Shown here one piece after another: positions 29,646 to 38,460 of a DNA stretch of 64,000 nucleotides (within the stretch, counting starts at the first letter, position 1; the number at the start of each line of letters is the position of its first letter). The notes under the pieces were generated by a model. That model was not told the DNA's origin, ran no database searches, and saw only the letters and a program-made list of their open reading frames with translations. A program made the position numbers and the translations under genes. Source of the DNA: Brevundimonas sp. AJA228-03 (lineage in GTDB: Bacteria; Pseudomonadota; Alphaproteobacteria; Caulobacterales; Caulobacteraceae); assembly GCF_017795885.1 (NCBI RefSeq), contig NZ_CP059297.1, positions 2,547,001-2,611,000 on the forward strand, in the 5' to 3' direction.

Positions 29646-29826
29646 CTTCCCTCTCCCGGAGGGAGAGGGCTTGAGGCTCGCAGAGCGAAAGCGATGCGCC
29701 TTCAGCCGAAAGGGTGAGGGGTTGCGGTGCGAACCGGCTGGCGCATAACCCCTCACCCTTTCGCGCAAGTCTGATCGCCTTCGGCTCTCAGGCGCTCAAG
29801 CCCTCTCCCGCTGGGAGAGGGAGAAG
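29646..29826. repeat. Long nested palindromic repeat between smc and the mechanosensitive channel gene
   Basis: Outer arms 29646-29675 and 29795-29826 are imperfect inverted repeats built on CCCTCTCCC/GGGAGAGGG. Inner arms 29707-29723 and 29747-29763 are a perfect 17-bp inverted repeat (CGAAAGGGTGAGGGGTT). The unit resembles mobile palindromic elements found in many high-GC Gram-negatives. The 3' end of the convergent channel gene runs into it and stops at 29753 inside the inner arm. Confidence 0.92.
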
Positions 29827-30919
29827 CCTCGTTCCGCCCCGGCACCACGCGATCCTGCGGCAAGGCCTGCGGGCATTCATCGCGCATGAAGGCCAGCATC
29901 TTCTCGCGGATCTCGCAGCGCAGGTCGAAGGCCACCGGGGCCGAGCGGGCGCTGGCCAGGCAGCGGACCTGGGCGACGCGGTCGGTGATGTCGGTGACCT
30001 GCAGATTGACGACGTCGCCGTCCCACAGCGGCGAGGCGCGGCAGATGCGCTCCAGCTCGGCGCGGAGGCGGTCCATCGGGGCCTCGTAGTCCACATAGAG
30101 CATGGCCGTGCCGATCAGGCGCGAGGTCTCGCGGGTCCAGTTCTGGAACGGCTTTTCGATGAAATAGCTGAGCGGCAGGATCATGCGCCGCCAATCCCAC
30201 AGCTTGACCACCACATAGGTCGAGGTGATCTCCTCGACCGTGCCCCACTCCCCTTCCACGATGACGGCGTCGTCGATGCGGATGGGCTGGGCGGTGGCGA
30301 TCTGGATGCCGGCGATCAGGTTCTTCAGCACCGGCTGCAGGGCCAGGCCGGCGATGATGCCGACCACGCCGGCGGAGGCGAGCAGCGAGATGCCCCACTG
30401 ACGGACCGCCCCGATCGTCATCAGCGCCAGGGCCACCGTCAAGGCCCCGATCAGGATGATGGCGGCGCGCTGCAGGATACGGGTCTGGGTGATGTGCTTC
30501 CTGGCGACGAGATTGTCCTCGGCCGCCATGTTGAAGCTCCGCATATAGACGATCGCCCACATGTCGACCGCCCCGGCCACGATCCACCCCAGAACCAGGA
30601 TGGTCGCGAACAGCAGCACGGCGCGGACGCTGGCCGACGGCGCGGGATCCAGCGGCGAGACGGTGATCGAAAAGCCGATGGCGATCAGGATGATCAGGAT
30701 GCGCAGCTTCTTGCGCGCCCGCTCGACCACGCCGCGCCAGAACAGGTCGCGGCTTTTCACCAGCCTTCGCAGGATCGCGAACACCACGCGATGGACCAGC
30801 CAGCCCGCGCCCGTGAACACGGCCACGACGATGGCCACCACCGCCCATTCGGGCAGCCAGTGGAACTGTCGCCAGAGAACGGCGATCCGGTGGGTCAGGT
30901 CGACGATTTCAGGGGGCAT
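29753..30919 (-). CDS. MscS-family mechanosensitive ion channel
   Basis: A 388-residue inner-membrane channel that opens under membrane tension. It has four or five hydrophobic segments in the first 215 residues. The pore-lining helix and the start of the beta-domain follow (LLASAGVVGIIAGLALQ, then NLIAGIQIATAQPIRIDD). Next comes the MscS beta-domain GEWGTVEEITSTYVVVK and a cytoplasmic alpha/beta end. The last 24 or so residues (from EASPSPSGRG) are encoded by the palindromic repeat and are probably not ancestral. The start ATG at 30919 directly precedes the first hydrophobic segment. Confidence 0.9.
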   Translation of the reverse strand: MPPEIVDLTHRIAVLWRQFHWLPEWAVVAIVVAVFTGAGWLVHRVVFAILRRLVKSRDLFWRGVVERARKKLRILIILIAIGFSITVSPLDPAPSASVRAVLLFATILVLGWIVAGAVDMWAIVYMRSFNMAAEDNLVARKHITQTRILQRAAIILIGALTVALALMTIGAVRQWGISLLASAGVVGIIAGLALQPVLKNLIAGIQIATAQPIRIDDAVIVEGEWGTVEEITSTYVVVKLWDWRRMILPLSYFIEKPFQNWTRETSRLIGTAMLYVDYEAPMDRLRAELERICRASPLWDGDVVNLQVTDITDRVAQVRCLASARSAPVAFDLRCEIREKMLAFMRDECPQALPQDRVVPGRNEASPSPSGRGLERLRAEGDQTCAKG

Positions 30920-30975
30920 CCGCTCCCAAACGCACGGCCACGCCCATGGTTCGAACGCGACCGCCGGGGTGGCCC

Positions 30976-32733
30976 CTACATGTTCGGATAGTTCGGCCCG
31001 CCGCCGCCCTCGGGGGTGGTCCAGACGATGTTCTGCGACGGGTCCTTGATGTCGCAGGTTTTGCAGTGGACGCAGTTCTGGGCGTTGATCTGGAAGCGCG
31101 GATCCGACTTCGTCGCCTCGTCGGCGTAGAGCACCTCATAGACCCCGGCCGGGCAATACAGACGCGCGGGCTCGCCGTATTTCGGCAGGTTGACGCGGAT
31201 CGGCACCGACGGATCGAGCAGCTTCAGATGCGCGGGCTGTTCCTCGGCATGGTTGGTGTTGGAGATGAACACCGAGGACAGCTTGTCGAACGACAGTTTC
31301 CCGTCCGGCTTCGGATAGGCGATCGCCTTGTGCTTCGAGGCCGGTTCGGTCGAGGCGGCATCGGTCTTGCCGTGTTTCTGGGTGCCGAAGACCGACAGGC
31401 CGAACAGGTGGTTGGTCCACAGGTCGAACACACCGAACGCCCCGCCCAGGGTGGTGCCGAACTTCGACAGCAGGGGCTTGGCGTTGCGGACGCCCTTCAG
31501 CTCCCTGAACACCCAGCTGGCCTCATAGGCCGCCTGATATTCGACCAGTTCGTCGCCGGCCCGGCCCGCGATGACGGCGTCATAGGCGGCATCGGCAGCG
31601 AGCATGCCGGTCTTCATGGCGTTATGGCTGCCCTTGATCCGCGGCACGTTCACGAACCCGGCGGAACAGCCGATCAGGGCCCCGCCCGGGAAGGCGAGTC
31701 TGGGCACCGACTGCCAGCCACCCTCGGTGATCGCCCGCGCGCCGTAGGAGATGCGGGTGCCGCCCTCCAGGTGTTCGGCGATGGCGGGGTGATGCTTGAA
31801 GCGCTGGAACTCGTCGAACGGCGACAGATGCGGGTTCTTGTAGTTCAGATGCACGACGTAGCCGATGGCCACGTAGTTGTCGCCGAAGTGGTACATGAAG
31901 CTGCCGCCACCGGTGTGCTCGTCCAGGGGCCAGCCGGTCGTGTGCTGGGCCAGACCGGGCTGGTGCTTCTCCGCCGGAACCTGCCACAGCTCCTTCAGGC
32001 CGATGCCGTATTTCTGCGGCTCCTTGCCCTCGGCCAGCCTGTGGCGGGCGATGATGGTCTTGGCCAGCGACCCGCGCACCCCCTCGGCGATGAAAACGTA
32101 TTTGCCGTGCAGCTCGATGCCGGGCTGGAAGTCGTCCGTGGGCTGGCCGTGCTTGTCGATGCCGAAGACCCCGGCGACGACGCCCTTCACCCGGCCGGTG
32201 GGTTCGTCCCAGACGACGTGGCTGGCGGCCATGCCGGGATAGACCTCGACGCCCAGAGCCTCGGCCTGCTCGCCCAGCCAGCGGGCGACGTTGGCGAGCG
32301 AGGCGATGTAGCAGCCGTCGTTGTGCATCATGGGCGGCAGCATCGCCATCGGCAGGCTGGCCTGACCCATGGGGCCCAGGATCATGAACCGGTCCTTCGT
32401 CACGGGCGTCTCGAGGGGTGCGCCGCGTTCCTTCCAGTCGGGGAACAGCTCGCGCAGGGCCCTGGGGTCGATCACGGCCCCGGACAGGATGTGCCCGCCG
32501 ACCTCGGCCGATTTCTCCAGCACCGCGACGGAGATCTCCCGGCCGTCCTTTTCCGCGCGCTGTTTCAGGCGGATGGCGGCCGACAGGCCGGCCGGGCCGC
32601 CGCCGACGATGACGACGTCGTATTCCATGACCTCGCGCTCGACGCCCTTCAGCGCCTCCAGCGGCGGCAGGTTGTCGATGATGGCGTCCTGCGCCGGGGT
32701 CTCGGCACCGCCTTCGAAGGCTTGTTCGGTCAC
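30976..32733 (-). CDS. Electron transfer flavoprotein-ubiquinone oxidoreductase
   Basis: ETF-QO passes electrons from ETF (fatty-acid and amino-acid oxidation) to ubiquinone at the inner membrane. It has the FAD-binding YDVVIVGGGPAGLSAAIRL and the ubiquinone-binding mid-region with HTTGWPLDEHTGGGSFMYH. The C-terminal [4Fe-4S] cysteines appear as YCPAGVYE and NCVHCKTCDIKD. The GTG at 32733 with AAGGA upstream gives 585 residues; the frame stays open to a TTG at 32799, so the start is uncertain. etfA and etfB are not in the window. It diverges from the uracil-DNA glycosylase gene. Confidence 0.93.
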   Translation of the reverse strand: MTEQAFEGGAETPAQDAIIDNLPPLEALKGVEREVMEYDVVIVGGGPAGLSAAIRLKQRAEKDGREISVAVLEKSAEVGGHILSGAVIDPRALRELFPDWKERGAPLETPVTKDRFMILGPMGQASLPMAMLPPMMHNDGCYIASLANVARWLGEQAEALGVEVYPGMAASHVVWDEPTGRVKGVVAGVFGIDKHGQPTDDFQPGIELHGKYVFIAEGVRGSLAKTIIARHRLAEGKEPQKYGIGLKELWQVPAEKHQPGLAQHTTGWPLDEHTGGGSFMYHFGDNYVAIGYVVHLNYKNPHLSPFDEFQRFKHHPAIAEHLEGGTRISYGARAITEGGWQSVPRLAFPGGALIGCSAGFVNVPRIKGSHNAMKTGMLAADAAYDAVIAGRAGDELVEYQAAYEASWVFRELKGVRNAKPLLSKFGTTLGGAFGVFDLWTNHLFGLSVFGTQKHGKTDAASTEPASKHKAIAYPKPDGKLSFDKLSSVFISNTNHAEEQPAHLKLLDPSVPIRVNLPKYGEPARLYCPAGVYEVLYADEATKSDPRFQINAQNCVHCKTCDIKDPSQNIVWTTPEGGGGPNYPNM

Positions 32734-32823
32734 GGGGTCGGGAATCCTTGGTTTTGTCTGTGCACCCGCCTTATCGGAAGGTGACGCGAGGGCGGTCAAG
32801 GCCTATCCCTGACGCATCCGACC

Positions 32824-33633
32824 ATGAACGCCCAGCCCCACGATACCGCTGCGATGGAAAGCCTGCTCGCCTTCTGGCGCGATGCGGGCGTGGACGCGTG
32901 CTTCGAGGACGCCCCGCAGGACCGGACGATCGTCGTGGCCCCCGCGCTGAAGGCGGTCACGAAGGCCACGGCCTCGGTCACACCGGTGGTGAACCTGGGG
33001 AACGCGACGGCCGAGGCGCGGCGGCTGGCGAGCGACGCGGATACGATGGAGGCGCTGGCCGGGGCGGCGGCGGCCTTCAAGGGCTGCGAACTGGTCGGAA
33101 TGGGCGCACGCGGCTGCGTTTTCGGCCGGGGCGACCCCCATGCGCCGATCCTGGTCGTCGGCGAGGCACCCGGGGCGGAAGAGGACGCGGCCGGTCAGCC
33201 TTTCGTGGGACGGGCAGGCAAGCTGCTGGACCGGATGCTGGCCGCCGCCGGGCTGGCAGACAGGGTCTTCATCACCAACACCGTCTTCTGGCGTCCACCC
33301 GGCAATCGCACCCCGACCCCGCAGGAGCAGGCGGTCTGCGCGCCCTTCGTTGAGCGGGCCTTCGTCCTGATGAAACCCCGCGCGGTCCTGCTGCTGGGGG
33401 CGGCGGCCGCGCGGTCGGTGCTGCGGACCGAGGACGGCATCATGAAGGTGCGCGGGCAATGGCGAGACTGGCGGTCCACCGAGGGGGACGTGTCCGCCCC
33501 GGTCATCGCGACCCTGCATCCGGCCTTCCTGCTCCGGCAGCCCCAGGCCAAACGGCAGGCCTGGGCCGACATGCTGGAACTGGCCGCCAGGCTGGACAGC
33601 GACGCCGACAGACCCGCGCTATCTGACGTCTGA
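32824..33633 (+). CDS. Uracil-DNA glycosylase, family-4-like, with degenerate Fe-S ligands
   Basis: A 269-residue UDG-superfamily enzyme that excises uracil from DNA. It has LVVGEAPGAEEDAAGQPFVG (motif A), the RPPGNRTPT loop, and ATLHPAFLLR (motif B with catalytic-pocket His). Typical family-4 enzymes bind [4Fe-4S] with four Cys. Here the first pair reads FKGCEL, so only one Cys remains, and the position before RPPGNRTP is Trp. Only VCAPF keeps its Cys. The first 80 residues are a variable Ala-rich extension. I recall similar Cys-poor forms in other Alphaproteobacteria, so this may be a lineage variant. Confidence 0.85.
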   Translation: MNAQPHDTAAMESLLAFWRDAGVDACFEDAPQDRTIVVAPALKAVTKATASVTPVVNLGNATAEARRLASDADTMEALAGAAAAFKGCELVGMGARGCVFGRGDPHAPILVVGEAPGAEEDAAGQPFVGRAGKLLDRMLAAAGLADRVFITNTVFWRPPGNRTPTPQEQAVCAPFVERAFVLMKPRAVLLLGAAAARSVLRTEDGIMKVRGQWRDWRSTEGDVSAPVIATLHPAFLLRQPQAKRQAWADMLELAARLDSDADRPALSDV

Positions 33634-33659
33634 CGCCGATGTGATTGAAGTTAACAGGG

Positions 33660-33729
33660 GATTCCGGCATAGTCCCTGCTTGACGACCGATCGCAGACCG
33701 CGCGTTTGATCCCGAATCGAGACTGAATC
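33660..33729. promoter_or_regulatory. Three clustered GANTC sites upstream of the lytic transglycosylase gene
   Basis: GATTC at 33660-33664, GAATC at 33714-33718 and GAATC at 33725-33729 lie within 70 bp in the promoter region of the gene starting at 33767. They are candidate CcrM methylation sites. Whether they affect transcription is unknown. Confidence 0.45.
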
Positions 33730-33766
33730 GATCCTGGGGGACGCGTCGCACGAGGGGGCCGCCGCC

Positions 33767-35512
33767 TTGTTCAAAATCCGCCGCCGCGCGTATCTCGCGC
33801 CGACGCTTGCCCTGATTCTGGCCGCTCTGTCGGGTGTCGCCGCCCCGACGTACGCCGCGTCCGATGACGTCACTGGACCCGAGGCGAGTGTCTCCGAGGC
33901 TGATGACCAGAACGGCGCGCGCATCACACCGACCGCCCTGTCGAACGCCGACCGCCTGAGCTACACCAACGCGTTCGACGCCCTGCGTCGCGGTGATCTG
34001 GACAGAGCCCGCGCCTCGGCAGAAGCGGCGGGCGACCGGGTCCTGGTGGGTCAGGTCGAGTTCGAGCGCCTGTTCCACCCCGACTATACCGCCACCTATG
34101 ACGAGCTGGCGGCCTGGCTCCAGACCTATGCCGACCTTCCGAGCGCCCGGCGGGTCTATGCCCTTGCCATGCGTCGTCGCCCGGATGGCGCCGAGGAGCC
34201 CCGTCGCCCGACCGGCACCTTTTTCAGCCGCACCTGGGATGCGGTCGCCGCGGCCGGTGGAAACGCCGAGGGCGACCCGGCCAGGGCCGCGCGCGTCGCC
34301 CTGAACCATGACGACCTGTCGGGCGCGCTGACACTGGGCGAGCAGATCGGCGACTGGTGGACGGTGGGACTGGCGGCCTGGCGAACCGCTGACTATCCCC
34401 GCGCCTTCGCCGCCTTCGAGCGCGTCGCCAACGACCCGACGGAGGACGCCTGGATCCGGGCCGGAGCCGGCGTCTGGGCCGCACGCGCCGCCGGACAGTC
34501 GGGCCGCCAGGACCGGGTCCAGGAGTTCCTTGTTCTTGCCGCCCGCTGGCCCGCAACCTTTTACGGCCAGATCGCTCTGCGCCAGATGGGCGAGGAGCCC
34601 GTCGTGCTCAACGGCGGTCCCGTTCCCTATACCGCCGTGGCCCGGACAGTTTCGGTTCCGAACGAGCCGGTCGGGGTCAACCAGCGCGAACTGGACAGTT
34701 TCGTTCAGAACGATCCCCGCGCCCGTCGCACCGTAGCCTTCTATGAAGTCGGGCGGCGCGGCGATGCCCAGGACGAGCTGCGCACCGGCCTGCGCACGGC
34801 GACGGACCGCACCCGGCGTCTCTGGACGGGTCTGGCCCGCGTCCTGGCCCCGCGACTCATGGGGTCGAACGGCGGCGACGTCAGCCGCATCAATGCCGAG
34901 AACTATCCGATGCCCGAGCTGGTGCCGGACGGCGGCTGGACGCTCGAACGCTCGCTGGTCTATGCGATCGCGCGCAAGGAAAGCGGGTTCAACGCCCAGG
35001 CCCGCTCGCCGGTGGGAGCGTATGGCCTGATGCAGGTCATGCCGACGACGGCGGCCGAGATGACCGGCGATCGCAGCTTCGTCTCCAGCCCGCAAAAGCT
35101 GTTTCAGCCGGCGACCAATGTGCGTCTGGGTCAGGCCTATGTGAACCGGATGCTGGCGCGGCCCGAGTTCCAGGGTGACCTGTTGCGTGCGGTTTCCAGC
35201 TACAACGCCGGGCCGGGTCCGATGCTGGACGCCCTGCGTCGGCTGGGTCCCGATGCCGATCCCCTGTTGCTGATCGAGACGATCGACGTACCCCAGGCCC
35301 GCGAATATGTGGAAAAGGTCGTCGCCGCCTACTGGATCTATCAGCGCATGACGGGTGGACCATTGAAGACCCTGGACGCCCTCGCGGCGGGACAGACCCT
35401 GATCCCGATCAGTCTGGACTATGTGGCCCCACCGCCCCAGCCGCTGGCCACGCCGGATACACTGGAAGGCGTGCTGGTCGCGTCGGCTGTGCAGCCGACG
35501 GGCACACGCTGA
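33767..35512 (+). CDS. Soluble lytic murein transglycosylase
   Basis: A 581-residue periplasmic enzyme that cleaves peptidoglycan glycan strands with 1,6-anhydro products. The start is TTG at 33767, preceded by GAGGGGG. It is the only start that gives a signal peptide (hydrophobic run ending TYAA). A helical superhelix domain fills about 60-390. The SLT domain follows, with catalytic Glu in ARKESGFN, then GAYGLMQVMPTTA and SSYNAGPGPML. It is not lipidated, so it is Slt70-like. The gene is followed without a gap by a small convergent ORF. Confidence 0.92.
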   Translation: MFKIRRRAYLAPTLALILAALSGVAAPTYAASDDVTGPEASVSEADDQNGARITPTALSNADRLSYTNAFDALRRGDLDRARASAEAAGDRVLVGQVEFERLFHPDYTATYDELAAWLQTYADLPSARRVYALAMRRRPDGAEEPRRPTGTFFSRTWDAVAAAGGNAEGDPARAARVALNHDDLSGALTLGEQIGDWWTVGLAAWRTADYPRAFAAFERVANDPTEDAWIRAGAGVWAARAAGQSGRQDRVQEFLVLAARWPATFYGQIALRQMGEEPVVLNGGPVPYTAVARTVSVPNEPVGVNQRELDSFVQNDPRARRTVAFYEVGRRGDAQDELRTGLRTATDRTRRLWTGLARVLAPRLMGSNGGDVSRINAENYPMPELVPDGGWTLERSLVYAIARKESGFNAQARSPVGAYGLMQVMPTTAAEMTGDRSFVSSPQKLFQPATNVRLGQAYVNRMLARPEFQGDLLRAVSSYNAGPGPMLDALRRLGPDADPLLLIETIDVPQAREYVEKVVAAYWIYQRMTGGPLKTLDALAAGQTLIPISLDYVAPPPQPLATPDTLEGVLVASAVQPTGTR

Positions 35513-35647
35513 CTACAGCAGGCTGCCGACCAGCGAGGCGGACAGGCAGCACCCGACCAGGATGAAGATCGCATAGGTCATCAGCGTCGGGCGGCGCTGG
35601 GCGACCGGCGGGGTCAGGTGCGGAGCGGTCGTCGGCGGGGCGGACAT
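35513..35647 (-). CDS. 44-residue single-pass membrane miniprotein
   Basis: The minus strand encodes 44 residues from an ATG at 35647. The N-terminal half is Pro/Thr-rich (MSAPPTTAPHLTPP). The C-terminal half is one hydrophobic segment (YAIFILVGCCLSASLVGSLL) containing two adjacent cysteines. Codon choice is GC-rich at third positions, as in real genes of this genome. Its stop codon directly abuts the transglycosylase stop. No family is recognised; the call rests on composition and position. Confidence 0.5.
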   Translation of the reverse strand: MSAPPTTAPHLTPPVAQRRPTLMTYAIFILVGCCLSASLVGSLL

Positions 35648-35731
35648 GGCAGAATCTCGTTGATCATCGATCGATACCGGCGTTCCCTTAAGGCGGGGTT
35701 CGCAGGTCTCGTTAACGGGAGTGACGCCAGC

Positions 35732-36400
35732 TTAAGGCCGCTTCGTGACCGCCAGTTCCGACCATTCCAGGAAATCCGGCTGTTGAAGCAGTTCGGCCAC
35801 ATATGTTGCCGCTATGCCATCATCGCCATAGGCCGCCAGGTCGAACTGATAGTGGCGGAACCGCGCGGCCACCGGGGTCAGGAAGGCGTCCGGCATCGAC
35901 CACGCGCCGAACAGATATGGCCCGCCTGCGCCGAACCGGGTGCGCATCGTGCGAATGATCTCGACCAGCCGACGCACATCCGTGGCGACCGCCTCCGAAG
36001 CCGGTGTCGGTGCGCGATCCGGCCCGACCATGGTGTGGATCACGCCGCTGGCGTCCGGCCCCATGCCGCATTCGGTGCGCAGGGCCATGAAGGACGAATG
36101 CATCTCGCAGGCCACCGACCGCGCCAGCCAGCGGGCGTGGGGGTCGGACGGCCACAGACCGGCGTTCGGGAACCTCTCCGAGGCCCAGACCGAAATGGCC
36201 AGGGAATCCCAGATCGTCTCGCCCTCGACCTTCAGCACCGGCACCTTGCCGGTCGGCGAATGCTCGGCCAGCAACCGGGCGGAGTCCGGGCCGTAAAGCG
36301 GAATCTCCGTGGTCGTGAACTCCGCCCCGCAGCGCTTCAGCACCAGCCAGGGCCGCAGCGACCAGGTCGAAAAGGCGATATTGCCGACGATCAGTTCCAT
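35732..36400 (-). CDS. Glutathione S-transferase family protein
   Basis: A 222-residue GST. The start at 36400 (MELIVGNIAFS) directly begins the thioredoxin-fold domain; the frame extends 7 codons upstream. The glutathione site is suggested by FSTWSLRPW near the N terminus and GKVPVLKVEG with the cis-Pro, then DSLAISVW. The helical C-terminal domain follows from about 85 (LARSVACEMHSSFMAL). The substrate is unknown. It resembles the maleylacetoacetate-isomerase-like/zeta-type bacterial GSTs. Confidence 0.85.
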   Translation of the reverse strand: MELIVGNIAFSTWSLRPWLVLKRCGAEFTTTEIPLYGPDSARLLAEHSPTGKVPVLKVEGETIWDSLAISVWASERFPNAGLWPSDPHARWLARSVACEMHSSFMALRTECGMGPDASGVIHTMVGPDRAPTPASEAVATDVRRLVEIIRTMRTRFGAGGPYLFGAWSMPDAFLTPVAARFRHYQFDLAAYGDDGIAATYVAELLQQPDFLEWSELAVTKRP

Positions 36401-36517
36401 GCCGCTCGCTCTTGTGTTCACCGCCGCACCATGCGCCCGGTCCAGGGCAACGGTCCAGAGCGGGATCGCTTGTGGTGGGACAAGGACGGGCTATGGGCCG
36501 AACACCGGGTTGAGGCT

Positions 36518-37033
36518 TCACCCCTGACGGCGGCGGCTCCAGGCTTCGCGCGACAGGGCATAGTAGAAACTGTCCTTCCACACGCCACCGACGTTCCAGG
36601 TGTTCTCGGCGAAACCGGTACGGAGGAAGCCGAGTTTCTCGAGCAGCCTGATGGACGCCGCATTGGCGGGATCGACGTCGGCCGTGGCCATGGCGTGGTC
36701 GGTGGTCTCGAACAGTCGATCGAGGACAGCCCCGACCGCCTCCGTCGCCAGGCCCCGCCCCCAGACGTCGGGGTGCAGGATGTAGCCCACATCCGGTGGC
36801 GCATAGAACCCGGCCTTGCCGACGACGCGGCCTTCCAACTCAATCAGGAAATCGAGCCCTGACCCGTTGGCCGAAATCATCGCCTCCAGCCAACCGCGGG
36901 TCTGGTCCAGGGTTTCGTGCGGGGGTGTCGACCACCATTGCACGGCGCGAGGATCGGACAGCACCGCGTGCATTGGCTCCAGATCGTCGGGGCCTGCGGG
37001 TCGCAGCGTCAAGCGGGGGGTGACGATCTCCAT
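36518..37033 (-). CDS. GNAT-family N-acetyltransferase (RimJ/RimL type)
   Basis: A 171-residue acetyl-CoA-dependent acetyltransferase. It starts with TPRLTLRPAGPDDLEPM, typical of the RimJ/RimL group. The acetyl-CoA pyrophosphate loop is VWGRGLATEA near 89-98, and NAASIRLLEKLGF is the alpha-4 motif. The acceptor may be a protein N terminus or a small molecule. It lies 117 bp upstream of the GST start in the same direction. Confidence 0.87.
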   Translation of the reverse strand: MEIVTPRLTLRPAGPDDLEPMHAVLSDPRAVQWWSTPPHETLDQTRGWLEAMISANGSGLDFLIELEGRVVGKAGFYAPPDVGYILHPDVWGRGLATEAVGAVLDRLFETTDHAMATADVDPANAASIRLLEKLGFLRTGFAENTWNVGGVWKDSFYYALSREAWSRRRQG

Positions 37034-37148
37034 GCCGCCCGATGCGGGCCGACGCGTTGCAGGTCAAGCCTACGCGTCACGCGCGCGCCCGACGGTGAAA
37101 CGCCTGCCACCTTGACTTCGACACCCCTGCGACCGACACGCACGGCCC

Positions 37149-38456
37149 ATGATCACGCGCTACTCCCGCCCCGAAGCCGTCGCCATCTGGTCGTCCGAGA
37201 CCAAATACAGGATCTGGTTCGAGATCGAGGCTCATGCCGCCACGAAGATGGCCGAGCTGGGTGTCATTCCGACCGAGGCGGCCGAGGCCATCTGGGCCAG
37301 GGGCAAGGACGCCGCCTGGGACGCCGACCGCATCGACGAGATCGAACGCACGACCAGGCATGACGTGATCGCCTTTTTGACCCATGTGTCGGAGACAGTC
37401 GGCGAGGAGGCGCGATTCCTGCATCAGGGGATGACGTCGTCCGATGTGCTCGACACCTGTTTCGCCGTGCAGCTGGCGCGCTCCGCCGACCTGCTGATCG
37501 CCGGGACCGACCGGGTTCTGGCCGCGCTCGAGGTCCGCGCCAGGGAGCACAAGTACACCCCCACCGTCGGCCGTTCGCACGGCATCCACGCCGAGCCGGT
37601 GACCTTCGGCCTGAAACTGGCCGGCTATCATGCCGAGTTCCAGCGGGCGAAGCGTCGCCTGATCACAGCCCGTGAGGAGATCGCCACCTGCGCCATCTCC
37701 GGGGCCGTCGGCACCTTCGCCAACGTCGATCCGGCGGTCGAGGAATACGTCGCCGAAAAAATGGGGTTGCAGGTGGAGCCCGTCTCGACCCAGGTCATCC
37801 CGCGCGACCGCCATGCGGCCTTCTTCGCGGCGCTGGGCGTCGTGGCCTCTTCGATCGAGCGGCTGGCCATCGAGATCCGCCATCTGCAGCGCACCGAGGT
37901 GCTGGAGGCGGAAGAGTTCTTCGACAAGGGCCAGAAGGGCTCGTCGGCCATGCCGCACAAGCGCAACCCGATCCTGACCGAAAACCTGACCGGCCTCGCC
38001 CGACTGGTGCGCTCCGCCGTCACGCCCGCGATGGAGAACGTCGCCCTGTGGCACGAGCGGGACATCAGCCATTCCTCGGTGGAGCGCGGCATTGGCCCGG
38101 ACGCGACGGTGCATCTGGATTTCGCCCTGAACCGTCTGGCCGGCGTGATGGAACGGCTGCTGGTCTATCCGGACAATATGCAGAAGAACCTCGACAGGCT
38201 GGGCGGCCTCGTCCACTCGCAGCGCGTCCTGCTGGCCCTGACGCAGCTGGGTCAGTCGCGCGAGGACTCCTATGCGGCGGTCCAGCGCAACGCCATGAAG
38301 GTCTGGCGCGGCGAGGGGAATTTCCTCGACTTCCTGAAGGAGGACCCCGAGGTCATCGTGCCCGACGCCGATCTGGAGGCCCTGTTCGACCTCGACTACC
38401 ACACCAAGCATGTCGACACGGTCTTCAGGCGCGTGTTCGGACAGACGCCTGACTGA
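37149..38456 (+). CDS. purB: Adenylosuccinate lyase
   Basis: PurB catalyses two fumarate eliminations in purine synthesis (SAICAR to AICAR and adenylosuccinate to AMP). The 435-residue product shows the fumarase/aspartase superfamily blocks TSSDVLDTCFA, GRSHGIHAEPVTFG with the catalytic His, and the signature GSSAMPHKRNPI near 265. It is separated by about 2.7 kb from purC and is in the same direction. The next gene begins 4 bp later. Confidence 0.96.
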   Translation: MITRYSRPEAVAIWSSETKYRIWFEIEAHAATKMAELGVIPTEAAEAIWARGKDAAWDADRIDEIERTTRHDVIAFLTHVSETVGEEARFLHQGMTSSDVLDTCFAVQLARSADLLIAGTDRVLAALEVRAREHKYTPTVGRSHGIHAEPVTFGLKLAGYHAEFQRAKRRLITAREEIATCAISGAVGTFANVDPAVEEYVAEKMGLQVEPVSTQVIPRDRHAAFFAALGVVASSIERLAIEIRHLQRTEVLEAEEFFDKGQKGSSAMPHKRNPILTENLTGLARLVRSAVTPAMENVALWHERDISHSSVERGIGPDATVHLDFALNRLAGVMERLLVYPDNMQKNLDRLGGLVHSQRVLLALTQLGQSREDSYAAVQRNAMKVWRGEGNFLDFLKEDPEVIVPDADLEALFDLDYHTKHVDTVFRRVFGQTPD

Positions 38457-38460
38457 CCCG

